A stretch of DNA of 64,000 nt from Bog-473 sp963730785 (GTDB lineage: Bacteria > Actinomycetota > Acidimicrobiia > Acidimicrobiales > RAAP-2), in assembly GCA_963730785.1 (NCBI GenBank), contig CAVSTF010000003.1, forward strand, positions 208,526 through 272,525, given 5' to 3'. The notes below the pieces were generated by a model. The model saw nothing but the letters and a program-made list of their open reading frames with translations. It was not told the origin of the DNA and ran no database searches. Shown piece by piece: positions 43,935-53,648 of the stretch. A program made the translations under genes and the position numbers. Position 1 is the first letter of the stretch. Every line of letters starts with the position of its first letter.

Positions 43935-44309
43935 ATGCCGAGTCCCGAACAGGTCGTACGCGATTTTTGTGTTGCGGTCAGCGATCGCGATCCTGAAGCG
44001 TTACGTAAGTTCTTCTCCGACGATGTCGTCTATCACAACATCCCCATGGATCCGGCGGAAGGGATTGAAGCCACCATGGGTGTACTCAACATGTTCGTCG
44101 GTATTTGCGAGGGACTCGAATTCGAAGTCCACCATTTGGCGAGCGATGGTTCGACAATTCTCACCGAACGAACCGATCGCTTCACCATCAATGGCAAGAG
44201 CTTCCCGCTGCCCGTCATGGGTGCCTTTCACGTCGTGGACGGAAAGATCACCGCATGGCGGGACTATTTCGATATGGCTCAGGTAACCGCCATATTCAGT
44301 GGGGGCTGA
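43935..44309 (+). CDS. Limonene-1,2-epoxide-hydrolase family protein
   Basis: 124 residues. The Arg/Asp/Asp triad of the family is visible: LTERTDRF supplies Arg and Asp, and GKITAWRDYFD the second Asp. The small alpha+beta (SnoaL-like) fold converts epoxides to diols. RBS GGGAG precedes the ATG. Divergent from the nucleosidase; convergent with the Rpf-like gene, whose stop is one base beyond. Confidence 0.82.
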   Translation: MPSPEQVVRDFCVAVSDRDPEALRKFFSDDVVYHNIPMDPAEGIEATMGVLNMFVGICEGLEFEVHHLASDGSTILTERTDRFTINGKSFPLPVMGAFHVVDGKITAWRDYFDMAQVTAIFSGG

Positions 44310-44310
44310 T

Positions 44311-44856
44311 TTACAAACCGCAGGCAAAGCGCGAGCTCCACGGGTGGAACCCGTAGAGCGAGTACAACTCGAGCGCCAAGTGGTCTTGCACGGCCGGTGC
44401 CGCTTGATAAGGCCATCCGGAATATCCGAAGGCGTGCCAGGTGCTGTCCAGAATGCCGTAGGCACCTGAAGGCTTGCTCGCTTCGTTGTACTCATTGCCC
44501 GATTCATGGATGCGAATGCACATCCAGTCGCCGGTGTTGGGACTATTGGCGTCGCTCACCACGACTGGCGGTGCCGGTACCGGTAGTGGAGTGGGTGCGG
44601 TGGAACTCAAGCCCACGACCCCAATCGGATAGCCGTTCAGTTCAACCGCCGGACCACTTGCCGTGTTCACCGTTACCGGTGCGGCGAATGAAGCCAGGGT
44701 TGATGATGCCAGTTGTGTGACCTGATGAACCGCAGTCGTCGGTTCTTCGGTGGTGCTCTTGGCTGAAGCAGCCGGTGAGCCATTTAAAAGTGTCATGAAT
44801 GCTGCTGTAGTGATGCTGACGGCGGTTGCCGTCGATAGTGCAATGCGGATCCGCAC
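44311..44856 (-). CDS. Secreted Rpf/transglycosylase-like muralytic enzyme
   Basis: 181 residues from the GTG at 44856 behind GGGAGGTGCC. An N-terminal signal peptide (RIRIALSTATAVSITTAAFMTLL) ends near Ala-Ser-Ala; a Thr/Ser/Pro-rich linker follows; the C-terminal 75 residues (WMCIRIHESGNEYNEASKPSGAYGILDSTWHAFGY) are a lysozyme-like domain with the catalytic Glu in HESG. Proteins of this type cleave peptidoglycan and include resuscitation-promoting factors. An unusually long leader with a CRP-type site lies upstream. Confidence 0.78.
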   Translation of the reverse strand: MRIRIALSTATAVSITTAAFMTLLNGSPAASAKSTTEEPTTAVHQVTQLASSTLASFAAPVTVNTASGPAVELNGYPIGVVGLSSTAPTPLPVPAPPVVVSDANSPNTGDWMCIRIHESGNEYNEASKPSGAYGILDSTWHAFGYSGWPYQAAPAVQDHLALELYSLYGFHPWSSRFACGL

Positions 44857-45250
44857 GGCACCTCCCTTCGTCGGGCACGCGTAGGCGCCAGGCTCTGCTC
44901 GGTGGGGGCGGGCTCCGGCCATTGCATACAGGCCCCGAACGGAGAGCGGGAAGGCATCGTCCGTTCTGGCTATGCGCCGCAGGGTGTGCGGCCGGTTTTT
45001 GTGAAGGCCCGGGGGTTGTCCTCGGCGTGTCCTCGCTTTGTCGTCTTCTGGTCAGCCCGAACTGCGGACATGACGAGACCCCGACTGGTCTGGGTGGTCC
45101 GAACCGTTTGCCACTTCCTGATTGCGATGGGTTATCCCACCGCTCCACCTAACAGAAAGCCCGGATCGGTTTTGCGAAAGGCACCTTAGCAGCAGGGGTT
45201 ACAAAAGTGACGGATTCGTGACAAAAGTGCTCCTGAACTGGAGTTTTATA
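44857..45250 (-). other. Long structured leader of the Rpf-like gene
   Basis: There is no credible gene in the ~390 bases between the Rpf-like start and the control elements at 45,198-45,275. The reverse strand holds a stable hairpin GCGGTGGG-ATAA-CCCATCGC (45124-45143) and other GC-rich stretches. In actinobacteria, rpf genes often carry c-di-AMP (ydaO) riboswitches in such leaders, but I do not find the full consensus, so this is noted only as a leader with structure. Confidence 0.35.
45198..45222. promoter_or_regulatory. Direct repeats upstream of the Rpf-like gene, MtrA-box-like
   Basis: GTTAC-N4-GTGAC-N6-GTGAC, three half-sites on one strand at 45198, 45207 and 45218. The spacing of about one helical turn resembles direct-repeat sites of the response regulator MtrA, which controls rpf and cell-wall genes in actinobacteria. 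A nine-base repeat ACAAAAGTG (45201 and 45221) overlaps them. The assignment is tentative. Confidence 0.4.
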
Positions 45251-45259
45251 TCGTGAGCT

Positions 45260-45275
45260 TGTGAAGTGAATCACA
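45260..45275. promoter_or_regulatory. CRP/FNR-type binding site
   Basis: TGTGA-AGTGAA-TCACA is a perfect match to the CRP consensus TGTGA-N6-TCACA. It lies about 400 bases upstream of the Rpf-like gene and 190 upstream of the acyl-CoA ligase gene, between the two divergent units. Mycobacterial CRP (Rv3676) uses the same consensus and activates rpfA, so control of the Rpf-like gene is the favoured reading. Confidence 0.65.
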
Positions 45276-45468
45276 TTTCGCCGGAATTGAGGGTTGTATT
45301 TGACTCAATGAACGGTCCCCATTTGACCTGGTATTTCACGAAATAAATGCCTGTGACCTGGTGCGTAGCAAACCAGAGTGGGATGGATCATGCAGAAGGG
45401 CGGCATCGATGTCTAGGGTCCCACTGCACATTCGGGCCTCTGGCCCGGCGTCCCTGAGGAGCTTTTAT

Positions 45469-47089
45469 ATGACCGCCACGACTGAATCTGGGGTGTACCA
45501 CGAGGAATTCACCGTGGCGGGGCTCATTCGGCGCCTGGCGGTGGCACAACCCGATCACGAGATGTTGGTGTCGGGCGACCTTCGGCGCACCTGGGGCGAA
45601 GAGTATGCCCGGGCCTCCATGGTGGCCCAGGCCTGCCAGCGGGACGGCGTGGGCGTGGGTGATCGACTGGCCTTTCTCGACCGCAACGGTGCGGCCTATT
45701 TTGATGTCCTCTTCGGAGGCTCTTTTATCGGCGCGGTCAACGTCGCCGTGAACTGGCGGTTGGCTCCCGCTGAAATGGCCGGCATCATCAACGACGCCAA
45801 GGCACGCATCCTGTTCGTGCACACCGACTATCTCGACGCGCTCTCACACATGGCGAGTCCATTGTCGACGGTCGAGCGCATTGTCGTGCTGTCAGAGGTA
45901 GGCGATGCCGATGCGGTGTGTGCTGATGCTCGCGCCGTCTCATTTGACGAGTGGGTTGAGGGCTGTGTTCCGGTTGACCCGGGACATGTGGGTGGTCCCG
46001 ATGAAGTGAGCATGCAGCTCTACACATCGGGTACTACCGGATTGCCCAAGGGCGTCATGTTGACCAATGCGAACTTGGCCACGGCGATTTCAGAAGCCGG
46101 CGTCACCTTCCACATCGGTGAGGACACGGTGAGCTTGGTGGCCATGCCGTTGTTCCACATTGGTGGTTCGGGTTGGGCCCTCTGTGCCATGTCACGCGGT
46201 GGCCTCTCCATCATCGTGCGTGACGTCGACCCGGTGCTGTTGCTGCAGCTCATTGAGACCGAGCGCATCACCGAAATGTTCGTGGTACCCGCCGTATTGA
46301 TGTTCCTTTTGGCCACGCCGACCTTGTCGTCCACTGATCTGTCCAGTTTGCGGTTGATCTTCTACGGGGCGTCGCCCATTTCCGAGGACGTCCTGGTCAA
46401 GTGCATGACCACCTTCGGCTGCGACTTCTGTCAGGTCTATGGCATGACTGAGACCACCGGTGCCATCACCGCGCTCAGTCCCGAAGATCACGATCCCGAT
46501 GGCCCACGCCGAGGGTTGCTCCGCTCGGCCGGCAAGCCCCATTCCTCGGTTGAGCTGCGGGTGGTTGATCCCGACAGCGGCGAGGACGCTGAAATCGGGC
46601 GCGGTCGGAGAGGTGTGGACCCGGTCGCCCTACAACATGGCCGGCTACTGGGGTCAACCGGAGGAAACCAACAAGACGGTCAACGACGACGGTTGGCTGC
46701 ACACGGGAGACGCCGGCTACGTCAATGAAGAGGGCTATCTCTTCTTGCACGATCGGATGAAGGACATGATCGTCAGCGGCGGCGAGAACATTTACCCGGC
46801 CGAGGTGGAGAACGTCCTCTTGGCCCACCCGACCATCGTCGATGCGGCCGTGATCGGCATTCCGGATGATCGCTGGGGAGAAACCGTCAAGGCCATTGTG
46901 GTCCTGGCTCCCGACGCCACGTTGGACGAGGCAGCGATCATCGCCCATTGTCGACAGCAGCTGGCGCACTACAAGTGCCCAACCTCGGTGGACGCCACTG
47001 ACCTGTTGCCGCGCAATCCGTCGGGGAAGATCCTCAAGCGCGAACTGCGGGCGCCTTATTGGGTCGGTCGGTCCCGCAGCATCAATTAG
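45469..47089 (+). CDS. Acyl-CoA synthetase / AMP-forming ligase, one frame break
   Basis: About 540 residues when a break near 46,602 is bridged. ATG 45469 follows GAGGAG. The adenylation motif YTSGTTGLPKGVMLTN (near 185), VYGMTETTG (near 325), and after the break GDAGYVNEEGYLFLHDRMKDMIVSGGENIYPAEVE and the catalytic Lys in NPSGKILKREL are all present, so the enzyme is complete apart from the shift. It activates a carboxylic acid as the acyl-CoA. Convergent with DipZ, overlapping by 4 bases. Chain length cannot be predicted. Confidence 0.87.
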
Positions 47090-48849
47090 CCGAACGTGAA
47101 GTCGTAGGCCTCAACACCCGGGGTGAACTGAATGTCCAGCAGTCCGCTCCCAAAGGTGCCGGCCGAATACAGGGTGTAGAGCTTCGGAATACCACTGATG
47201 GCCACTGTCTTTATGTGGTGTCCATTGAGGGACACGTTTACCGTGCCGGTGCCGCCAATGACCAGGTACACGTCGTTGGCCGTGAAGTTCATCTCAATGC
47301 TGGCGTTTGATCCGGCCGTGGCGAACTGGCTGTGATCATTCCAGACACCATTGAACGAGAAGCTGTCGGACGGCACGCTCGAAGGTGCGTGGTAGGTGAT
47401 GGCCTTGTTGTGCACAATGGCGGTGCCCACCTGGTACTGCTCCTCGTCGTAGCCCACGTAACTCTCCGGTGAGCCGGCCTGCGTCGGCGTCTTGTTGGGC
47501 ACGTCGGTGGCGGGCGGGAGATGTTGCACGCCCTTGGCCGTCAGCAGTGATCGGATGTTGTTCTCCATCTTCGAGTAGCTGCCCTCACCGAAGTCGTAGG
47601 CCCGGACCTGCCCGCTCGGGTCGATGAGGTACTCGGCCGGCCAGTACTCGTTGTTGTAGGCGTCCCATGTCTTGTAGTTGTTGTCGATGGCCACCGGATA
47701 GTCCACACCCAGCGATGTGGCGGCACTGGCCACATTGGACACGACATGTTCGAAGGCGAATTCAGGCGTGCTGACGCCGACCACGACGAACCCGTCCTTC
47801 TTGTAGTCGTTGTACCAACCTTCGACATGGGGCAGTGCTCGCTGGCAATTGATGCAGGAGTAGGTCCAGAAGTCGATCAACACCACCTTCCCTTTGAGTT
47901 GCTTGGTCAGGCTCAAGGGAGCGTTGCCAGGGGTATGCAGCCACGAGATGATGCCGGTGAAGTTGGGGGCTCGGCCCAGATCGGGCAGGGATGACTTCTT
48001 AACGGCCGGACCGGTCGCCGTGGAACCGGCGGCGACATTGGTCGAATGCGTGCTGCCCGAACCGGTGCAGCTGAGTTTTTTTCCTTCGAGTTGATCCTGC
48101 TTGGCCACGTACTGATTGACCTTTTCGCCACTGAGGCCCGGCAGTTGGCTGCAGACGGTGCCGTTTTCGATGTTGTCTTCGAGCGCAGTGGTGTACCCCG
48201 GAATGTGGGTCTGCAGGTAGTTGAAGCCACCGAGGGCGATGACAAGAGTGGTGGCGGCCAGCACCCCACCGGCCACCTTGCGAACGGTCGGTAGGTGGCT
48301 TCGCATGGCGGACCACTCGGTGGTGGCCCGTTGGGCCAGCACGGCCAGGACCAGCAACGGGATGGCGGCACCAGCGGCGTAGAACAGCGTGACGAACAAC
48401 GAGGACGCGTTGATGTGATGGTTGGCTGACGCGGCAGAAATAGCGCCCAACACCGGTCCGGCACAAGGGACGAACACCAGACCGAGGCTGAGGCCGAGGA
48501 CGAAGCCGCCACCGCGCTTGGCATAGCGGGTGCCGCCCAGTCGGCTGAAGGGCTTCTCAATCCATACACCGATGATGGGAATCAACAGGCTGGCGGCCAG
48601 CAGGAACAAGAATCCGATACCCAACCAGCGCAGCAGGCTCAACGGGAGACCGAGCGCGCTCAGCACAATGGTGCCGAGCAGCACGGTAAGGCTGAAACTG
48701 ACCACCAGGCCGCCGATGATGAGATACGGCCGCGAGCGACTCGTGCTGGTGGCGCCCCCAGCCAAAATGACCGGCAGCACCGGCACGATGCACGGGGACA
48801 AGCTGGTAATCACGCCGCCCAGGAAGGCGACCGCAAGCAGCTCAATCAC
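47086..48849 (-). CDS. dipZ: CcdA-thioredoxin fusion (DipZ-type disulfide reductase)
   Basis: 587 residues. Residues 1 to about 210 are the CcdA membrane domain with SPCIVPVLP and VPCAGPVLG, the Cys pair that carries electrons across the membrane. After a linker comes a TlpA/thioredoxin domain with the CxxC motif WTYSCINCQRALP (near 335), and a C-terminal beta-sandwich of about 150 residues (SFSFNGVWNDHSQFA onward) as in mycobacterial DipZ. It reduces extracytoplasmic disulfides. A hairpin with a U-run lies in its leader. Confidence 0.88.
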   Translation of the reverse strand: MIELLAVAFLGGVITSLSPCIVPVLPVILAGGATSTSRSRPYLIIGGLVVSFSLTVLLGTIVLSALGLPLSLLRWLGIGFLFLLAASLLIPIIGVWIEKPFSRLGGTRYAKRGGGFVLGLSLGLVFVPCAGPVLGAISAASANHHINASSLFVTLFYAAGAAIPLLVLAVLAQRATTEWSAMRSHLPTVRKVAGGVLAATTLVIALGGFNYLQTHIPGYTTALEDNIENGTVCSQLPGLSGEKVNQYVAKQDQLEGKKLSCTGSGSTHSTNVAAGSTATGPAVKKSSLPDLGRAPNFTGIISWLHTPGNAPLSLTKQLKGKVVLIDFWTYSCINCQRALPHVEGWYNDYKKDGFVVVGVSTPEFAFEHVVSNVASAATSLGVDYPVAIDNNYKTWDAYNNEYWPAEYLIDPSGQVRAYDFGEGSYSKMENNIRSLLTAKGVQHLPPATDVPNKTPTQAGSPESYVGYDEEQYQVGTAIVHNKAITYHAPSSVPSDSFSFNGVWNDHSQFATAGSNASIEMNFTANDVYLVIGGTGTVNVSLNGHHIKTVAISGIPKLYTLYSAGTFGSGLLDIQFTPGVEAYDFTFG

Positions 48850-48934
48850 GTGTGGCCGCCGAGTTCACATCGAGGTAGTGCATTTTGGGCCTCCGATTGC
48901 CCCCCGAGAGATGAAGTTAGTAGTGGCCCTATCG

Positions 48935-48965
48935 AAAAAAACGTCGCCTGGCGCCACCGGTGACG
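48935..48965 (-). terminator. Hairpin with U-run in the dipZ leader
   Basis: Reading the reverse strand, CGTCACC and GGCGACG pair (one A-C mismatch) around a 10-base loop, followed by seven T's. It resembles an intrinsic terminator but no upstream gene reads into it, so it would act as an attenuator before dipZ, or is chance. Weak support. Confidence 0.3.
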
Positions 48966-48978
48966 TCAAGGCACCAGA

Positions 48979-49599
48979 ATGTCGCCGGTGATCAGCGTCA
49001 ATTTCGTTTTCCTCGGTGCGGCCATTGGTGCCGCTGGCACCGGGTTCTACCTGCGCGACACCTTGCGGGGGACGACCCAGCCGAATCGGGTCACGTGGTT
49101 GTTGTGGGCCATTGCGCCGTTGCTGGCCGCCGCGGTGGAATTTCGATCGGGCGTCGGCTTGCGCACGTTGACCACCTTCATGATCGGCTTCATGCCGTTG
49201 CTGGTGCTGATTGCGTCGTTCCACAACCCGAAGGCACTCTGGAAGATCAAGAAGATCGACTACGTGTGCGGCGCCTTGTCCGTGGTGGCCACCATCGCCT
49301 GGCTGCTGACGCAAAACAGCATCGTTGGCATCACCGGCGCCATCGCGGCCGACTTCCTGGCCGGCATCCCCACGGTGATCAAGAGCTGGACGCATCCTGA
49401 GTCCGAGACGGCGACGTCCTACGTCGGTGCCGTGATCAACACCACCATTTTGCTGTTGACGGTGACGCATTGGACGACCGCGGTGACCGCCTTTCCGATC
49501 TTCATTTTGGGCATGGCCTCCATCCAGACGGCGCTGGTCGGCGGCAAATTGGGTCCGCGGTGGCGTGAGTTTCGGGCGCAACGAGCTTTAGCCTGCTAA
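48979..49599 (+). CDS. Multi-pass membrane protein of unknown function (PQ-loop-like)
   Basis: 206 residues with about six hydrophobic segments. QPNRVTWLLWAIAPLLAA (near 34) recalls the PQ-loop repeat of small transporters, and a second half (SVVATIAWLLTQNSIVGITGAIAADFLAGIPTVIKSW) looks related to the first. I cannot name the substrate or family with confidence. Starts 129 bases from the divergent dipZ gene. Confidence 0.6.
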   Translation: MSPVISVNFVFLGAAIGAAGTGFYLRDTLRGTTQPNRVTWLLWAIAPLLAAAVEFRSGVGLRTLTTFMIGFMPLLVLIASFHNPKALWKIKKIDYVCGALSVVATIAWLLTQNSIVGITGAIAADFLAGIPTVIKSWTHPESETATSYVGAVINTTILLLTVTHWTTAVTAFPIFILGMASIQTALVGGKLGPRWREFRAQRALAC

Positions 49600-49642
49600 T
49601 ACATCCCGGCGACACATCGCCATCATTTCAGGGGAGATCACC

Positions 49643-50512
49643 ATGCCACTCGCGCACGTCAACGGAATCGACATCGCCTACACCACCCACGGCGACCCGA
49701 CCGATCCCGCCCTGTTGCTGGTCATGGGGCTCGGCACGCAGCTGACCGGCTGGCCCGACGCCTTCGTGGACACGCTGGTGGCCCACGGGTACTTCGTGGT
49801 CCGTTACGACAACCGTGACTGCGGGTTGTCGACCAAGTTCGAGGGCCTGCCTGACCTGGCCGGGCTCTTGGGGGGCGATCCCAGCTCGGCGGTCTACACC
49901 ATCGAAGACATGGCCGATGATGGCGTTGCCCTCTTAGACGAGTTGGGCATCGCCCGCGCCCATGTGGCCGGCGCATCCATGGGCGGGATGATCACCCAGG
50001 CCATGGTGATCCACCACGCCGACCGGTTCATCACCGCCTGTTCCGTCATGTCGACCACGGGCGACCGCAATGTGGGACAGCCGACCGGCGAGGCGATGGC
50101 GGCGCTGCTGCGACCACCGGCCACCAACCGGGACGAGGCCATTGCCGGGTCGGTCATGGGCGCCAGCATCATCGGTTCGCCGGCCTACCCGACCGATCCC
50201 GAGATCGTGGCCAAGCGAGCCGGCGAGGCCTACGACCGGGCGTACTACCCCGAGGGCACGGCCCGTCAGCTGGCCGCCATTTTGGGCTCGCCCGACCGCA
50301 CTGATGCCTTGGCCAAGGTGGAAATGCCGTTCCTGGTCATCCACGGCGAAGCCGATCCGCTGGTCCAGATCAGCGGCGGCGAAGCCACCGCGGCGGCGGT
50401 GCCGAATTCGGTCTTCCTCACCATCCCGGGCATGGGGCATGACCTGCCCGAGGCGCTCTACGGCCAGATTGCCGATGCCATCGTGGCCAACGCCCAGCTG
50501 GCCACCGTCTGA
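49643..50512 (+). CDS. Alpha/beta hydrolase
   Basis: 289 residues. YDNRDCGLST (near 55), GASMGGM (near 112, Ser nucleophile), HGEADPLV (near 235, Asp) and GMGHDLPEAL (near 263, His) give a complete triad. The RYDNRDCGLS motif is typical of the aclacinomycin-methylesterase-like subgroup. RBS GGGGAG before the ATG. The substrate is unknown. Confidence 0.86.
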   Translation: MPLAHVNGIDIAYTTHGDPTDPALLLVMGLGTQLTGWPDAFVDTLVAHGYFVVRYDNRDCGLSTKFEGLPDLAGLLGGDPSSAVYTIEDMADDGVALLDELGIARAHVAGASMGGMITQAMVIHHADRFITACSVMSTTGDRNVGQPTGEAMAALLRPPATNRDEAIAGSVMGASIIGSPAYPTDPEIVAKRAGEAYDRAYYPEGTARQLAAILGSPDRTDALAKVEMPFLVIHGEADPLVQISGGEATAAAVPNSVFLTIPGMGHDLPEALYGQIADAIVANAQLATV

Positions 50513-50530
50513 TCATGTGGTCGGCCTGAT

Positions 50531-51721
50531 TCAGTCAGGCAGTGCGTTGGCCGCCGCCACCGATGAGAGCCAGGCGGCACTCGGCTTGGCCGAACGGGCG
50601 AACGTGGCCCGGTCGACGTTAGCGATGCCGAAGCGCGGCTTGTAGCCGAGGGCCCATTCGAAATTGTCCAGGAGCGACCAGTAGGTGTAGCCGCCCACGT
50701 CGACCCCATCGGCCAGGGCACTGAGCACGCCTTCGAGGGCCTGGCGCACGTAGTCGATGCGTTGCTCGTCGTCGGTGGTGCCGATCCCGTTTTCGGTGAC
50801 CAGCAGCGGGAGCGCACCCTTGGTGTAGTCCCAGGCCCGGCGCAGGCAGTTGCCGAGGGAGGCCGGGTAGAACTCGTAGCCCATATCGAGCACGGGCACA
50901 CCCTCTTCGCCGCCTGCCCACCCCTTGGGACCGATCCGCATCCGGCTGTAGACCTGCACGCCCAGGAAGTCGTCGCCGCCGACGGCATCCAAGAAGACGT
51001 CCTCGGAATGATGGCGGATGCTCTCGAGTTGCTTCTCGCCGCCTTCGAGTAACTGGTAGTCGGTCATCGACAACGTGAGCCCGACCGGTACGCCCGGGGC
51101 GGCGGCCCGAATGGTGTCGACCGCCACCCGGTGGGCCTTGACGAGATTGTCGGCCACCTGCCGGGAGAGGCGTTTGTTGGTTTTGCCGGGCGGGAACATC
51201 CCCGCGTGCCACCCCATGGTGGCCACGATGTTGGGCTCGTTGATGGTGCAGGCTCGAGACATCACGCCGCTCAGCGCCTCGGCCACCACGGTGCAGAAGC
51301 GCCCGAAGCGCTCAATGGCCAGCTCGCTCTCCCACCCACCCTGCGCGGTCAGCCAGCGGGGAGTGGTGAAGTGATGAAACGTGACGACCGGGTCGATGCC
51401 ACGTTGACGCAGACCCTCGCATTGGCGCACGTAGTGCTGCAGGGCGGCCTGAGAGAACTCGCCCTCGGACGGCTCAATCCGGCTCCATTCGACCGAGAAG
51501 CGGTAGTTGTCGAGGCCCAGGGAGGCGACCAGGTCGGCATCTTGCTCCCAGCGCAACCACGAGTCGCAGGCGTCGCCCGATGACTCCGTGCAGCCCGAAC
51601 CTGGGGTGTGCTCGAAGGCCCACCAGTCGTTGTTGGTGTTCCCACCCTCAATCTGATGGGCGGCGGTGGCCGTACCCCAGGTGAAACCTTCCGGAAAGGC
51701 TCGTCCACTCTGTCCAGCCAT
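50531..51721 (-). CDS. Glycoside hydrolase family 1 beta-glucosidase
   Basis: 396 residues, cytosolic, slightly short for GH1. FPEGFTWGTATAAHQIEG opens the barrel, TINEPN (near 165) gives the acid/base Glu and VTENGI (near 310) the nucleophile Glu; YTYWSLLDNFEW is the aglycone region. It hydrolyses terminal beta-linked glucose or a related sugar. Diverges from the ABC exporter genes. Confidence 0.92.
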   Translation of the reverse strand: MAGQSGRAFPEGFTWGTATAAHQIEGGNTNNDWWAFEHTPGSGCTESSGDACDSWLRWEQDADLVASLGLDNYRFSVEWSRIEPSEGEFSQAALQHYVRQCEGLRQRGIDPVVTFHHFTTPRWLTAQGGWESELAIERFGRFCTVVAEALSGVMSRACTINEPNIVATMGWHAGMFPPGKTNKRLSRQVADNLVKAHRVAVDTIRAAAPGVPVGLTLSMTDYQLLEGGEKQLESIRHHSEDVFLDAVGGDDFLGVQVYSRMRIGPKGWAGGEEGVPVLDMGYEFYPASLGNCLRRAWDYTKGALPLLVTENGIGTTDDEQRIDYVRQALEGVLSALADGVDVGGYTYWSLLDNFEWALGYKPRFGIANVDRATFARSAKPSAAWLSSVAAANALPD

Positions 51722-51780
51722 TGCGCCCCCTGGTGTCCTCGAAAGTCAGTCGTTCGCCGTCACGGTATCGTTACCTGACA

Positions 51781-52797
51781 ATGACGTCATACTCCTCGCC
51801 TGGTTCTGACGCGCCCAATTCCGGGTCGCAGATCATCAGCGAATCGCGCCCGGAGTCCGGTGGTCGGGCCGGTGAAGGGCCGATGGTGGAGGCCCACGGG
51901 CTGACCAAGCGGTTCGGTGACTTCGTGGCCGTCGACGGCGTCGACTTCACCATCGCCCGGGGCGAGTCGTTCGGCTTCCTGGGGCCGAACGGGGCCGGCA
52001 AGACCTCGACCATGCGGATGATCTCGTGCATCAGCCCCTTCAGCGAGGGCACGCTGCGAGTGCTGGGCAAGGACCCGAGGACCGAGGGGGCGATCATCCG
52101 CTCGCGGATGGGACTGGTCCCCCAGGAGGATTCACTGGACCTTGAGCTCACGGTCATGGACAACCTCATGATCTACGGCCGCTACTTCGATCTGCCGCGC
52201 AAGGTGATCCGGGAGCGGGCGGAGCAGCTCTTGGACTTTGCCCAGTTGACCGAGCGGGCCAACGATCGGGTGGACCCGCTCTCGGGCGGGATGAAGCGAC
52301 GGCTCACCATCGCCCGGGCCCTGATTTCGGACCCCGACCTGCTGATTCTCGATGAGCCCACCACCGGCCTGGACCCCCAGGCTCGTCACTTGCTTTGGGA
52401 TCGCCTCTACCGCCTCAAGCTGGATGGGGTGACGCTGGTCATCACCACCCACTACATGGACGAGGCCGAGCAGCTCTGTGACCGCCTGGTCGTGATGGAC
52501 AAGGGTCGCTTCGCCGCCGAAGGCAGCCCGCGCCAGCTCATTGAGCAGCACTCGACCAAGGAAGTGGTGGAGCTGCGATTCCTGCCCGGGCAGCACGAGG
52601 AAATGGCCCCGCTGGTGGCCGACCTGGCCGAGCGCCACGAGGTGCTGCCGGACCGGATTCTGCTCTACACCGACGACGGCGATGCCGCCCTGGACGAGGT
52701 CAACGGCAAGGGTCTGCGGCCGCAGAGCGCCTTGGTGCGCCGGTCGACGCTGGAGGATGTCTTCCTGCGGCTCACCGGCCGCACCCTGGTCGACTGA
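51781..52797 (+). CDS. ABC exporter ATPase (DrrA/NodI type)
   Basis: 338 residues from the ATG at 51781. Walker A GPNGAGKTST (near 69), signature LSGGMKRRLTIAR (near 165), Walker B LLILDEPTTGLDP, and the DrrA C-terminal domain (about 245-335). The unit exports drugs, lipids or polysaccharides with two ABC-2 permeases that follow within 20 bases. Confidence 0.9.
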   Translation: MTSYSSPGSDAPNSGSQIISESRPESGGRAGEGPMVEAHGLTKRFGDFVAVDGVDFTIARGESFGFLGPNGAGKTSTMRMISCISPFSEGTLRVLGKDPRTEGAIIRSRMGLVPQEDSLDLELTVMDNLMIYGRYFDLPRKVIRERAEQLLDFAQLTERANDRVDPLSGGMKRRLTIARALISDPDLLILDEPTTGLDPQARHLLWDRLYRLKLDGVTLVITTHYMDEAEQLCDRLVVMDKGRFAAEGSPRQLIEQHSTKEVVELRFLPGQHEEMAPLVADLAERHEVLPDRILLYTDDGDAALDEVNGKGLRPQSALVRRSTLEDVFLRLTGRTLVD

Positions 52798-52814
52798 TCG
52801 ACCGAGACCGACCC

Positions 52815-53648
52815 ATGTCCACCACCGAACGTTCCAGCGCCATCGACCTGGCCGTGCTGGACCGACCGCGCCGGTTCACCACCCCGATGTGGGTACGGGC
52901 GGCGTCGTACTGGGGCTACCAGTACAAGCGGACGTGGCGCAGCTCCGTGGTCACCAGTTTCCTCATCCCGCTGCTGTACCTGACCTCCATGGGCGTCGCC
53001 CTGGGTTCACTGATCGACAAGCACTCCCACCATGTCGGCGGCGTGACCTACGTGGCCTTCCTGGCTCCCGGACTGCTGGCCGGCACCTGCATGCAGATCG
53101 GCACCAACGACACCATGTGGCCGGTGACGGGGGCCATCCGGTGGACCCGGTCCTACCTGGCCCAGCTGGCCGGGCCGATGACAGTCTACGACGTGCTGCT
53201 GGGCCACCTGGCCTGGGTGGCCGCCCGCATCTCCATTGTGGTGACCATCTACCTGGGGGTCATGGCCGCCTTCGGTGTCATCTACTCACCCTGGGCCATC
53301 TTGGTGCTGCCGATCGGCGTCTTCACCGGCATGGCCTTCGCCACCCCGATGGCTGCCTTTGCCGCCACGCAGGAGCAAGACGCCAACTTCTCCACCATTT
53401 ACCGCTTCGTGGTGACGCCGCTGTTCTTGTTCTCGGGAACGTTCTTCCCCATTTCGCAATTGCCCCGGGCGCTCCAGTTCGTGGCCTACTTCACGCCGCT
53501 CTTCCACGGGGTGGCGCTCTGTCGGGACCTGACGCTGGGGCAGATCCACAGCTGGGTGGACCTCGGGCATGGCGCCTATCTGGGCCTGTGGATCGTGGCC
53601 GGCTACCTGGTAGGGCGGCGCACGTTCCGGAAGCGGCTGGTGGTGTGA
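52815..53648 (+). CDS. ABC-2 type permease 1
   Basis: 277 residues, six membrane segments. WRSSVVTSFLIPLLYLTSMGVALG, FLAPGLLAGTCMQIG (the ABC-2 core) and GTFFPISQLPRALQFVAYFTPLFHGVALCRDL identify the DrrB-like family. Its stop overlaps the second permease start (GTGA). Confidence 0.87.
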   Translation: MSTTERSSAIDLAVLDRPRRFTTPMWVRAASYWGYQYKRTWRSSVVTSFLIPLLYLTSMGVALGSLIDKHSHHVGGVTYVAFLAPGLLAGTCMQIGTNDTMWPVTGAIRWTRSYLAQLAGPMTVYDVLLGHLAWVAARISIVVTIYLGVMAAFGVIYSPWAILVLPIGVFTGMAFATPMAAFAATQEQDANFSTIYRFVVTPLFLFSGTFFPISQLPRALQFVAYFTPLFHGVALCRDLTLGQIHSWVDLGHGAYLGLWIVAGYLVGRRTFRKRLVV

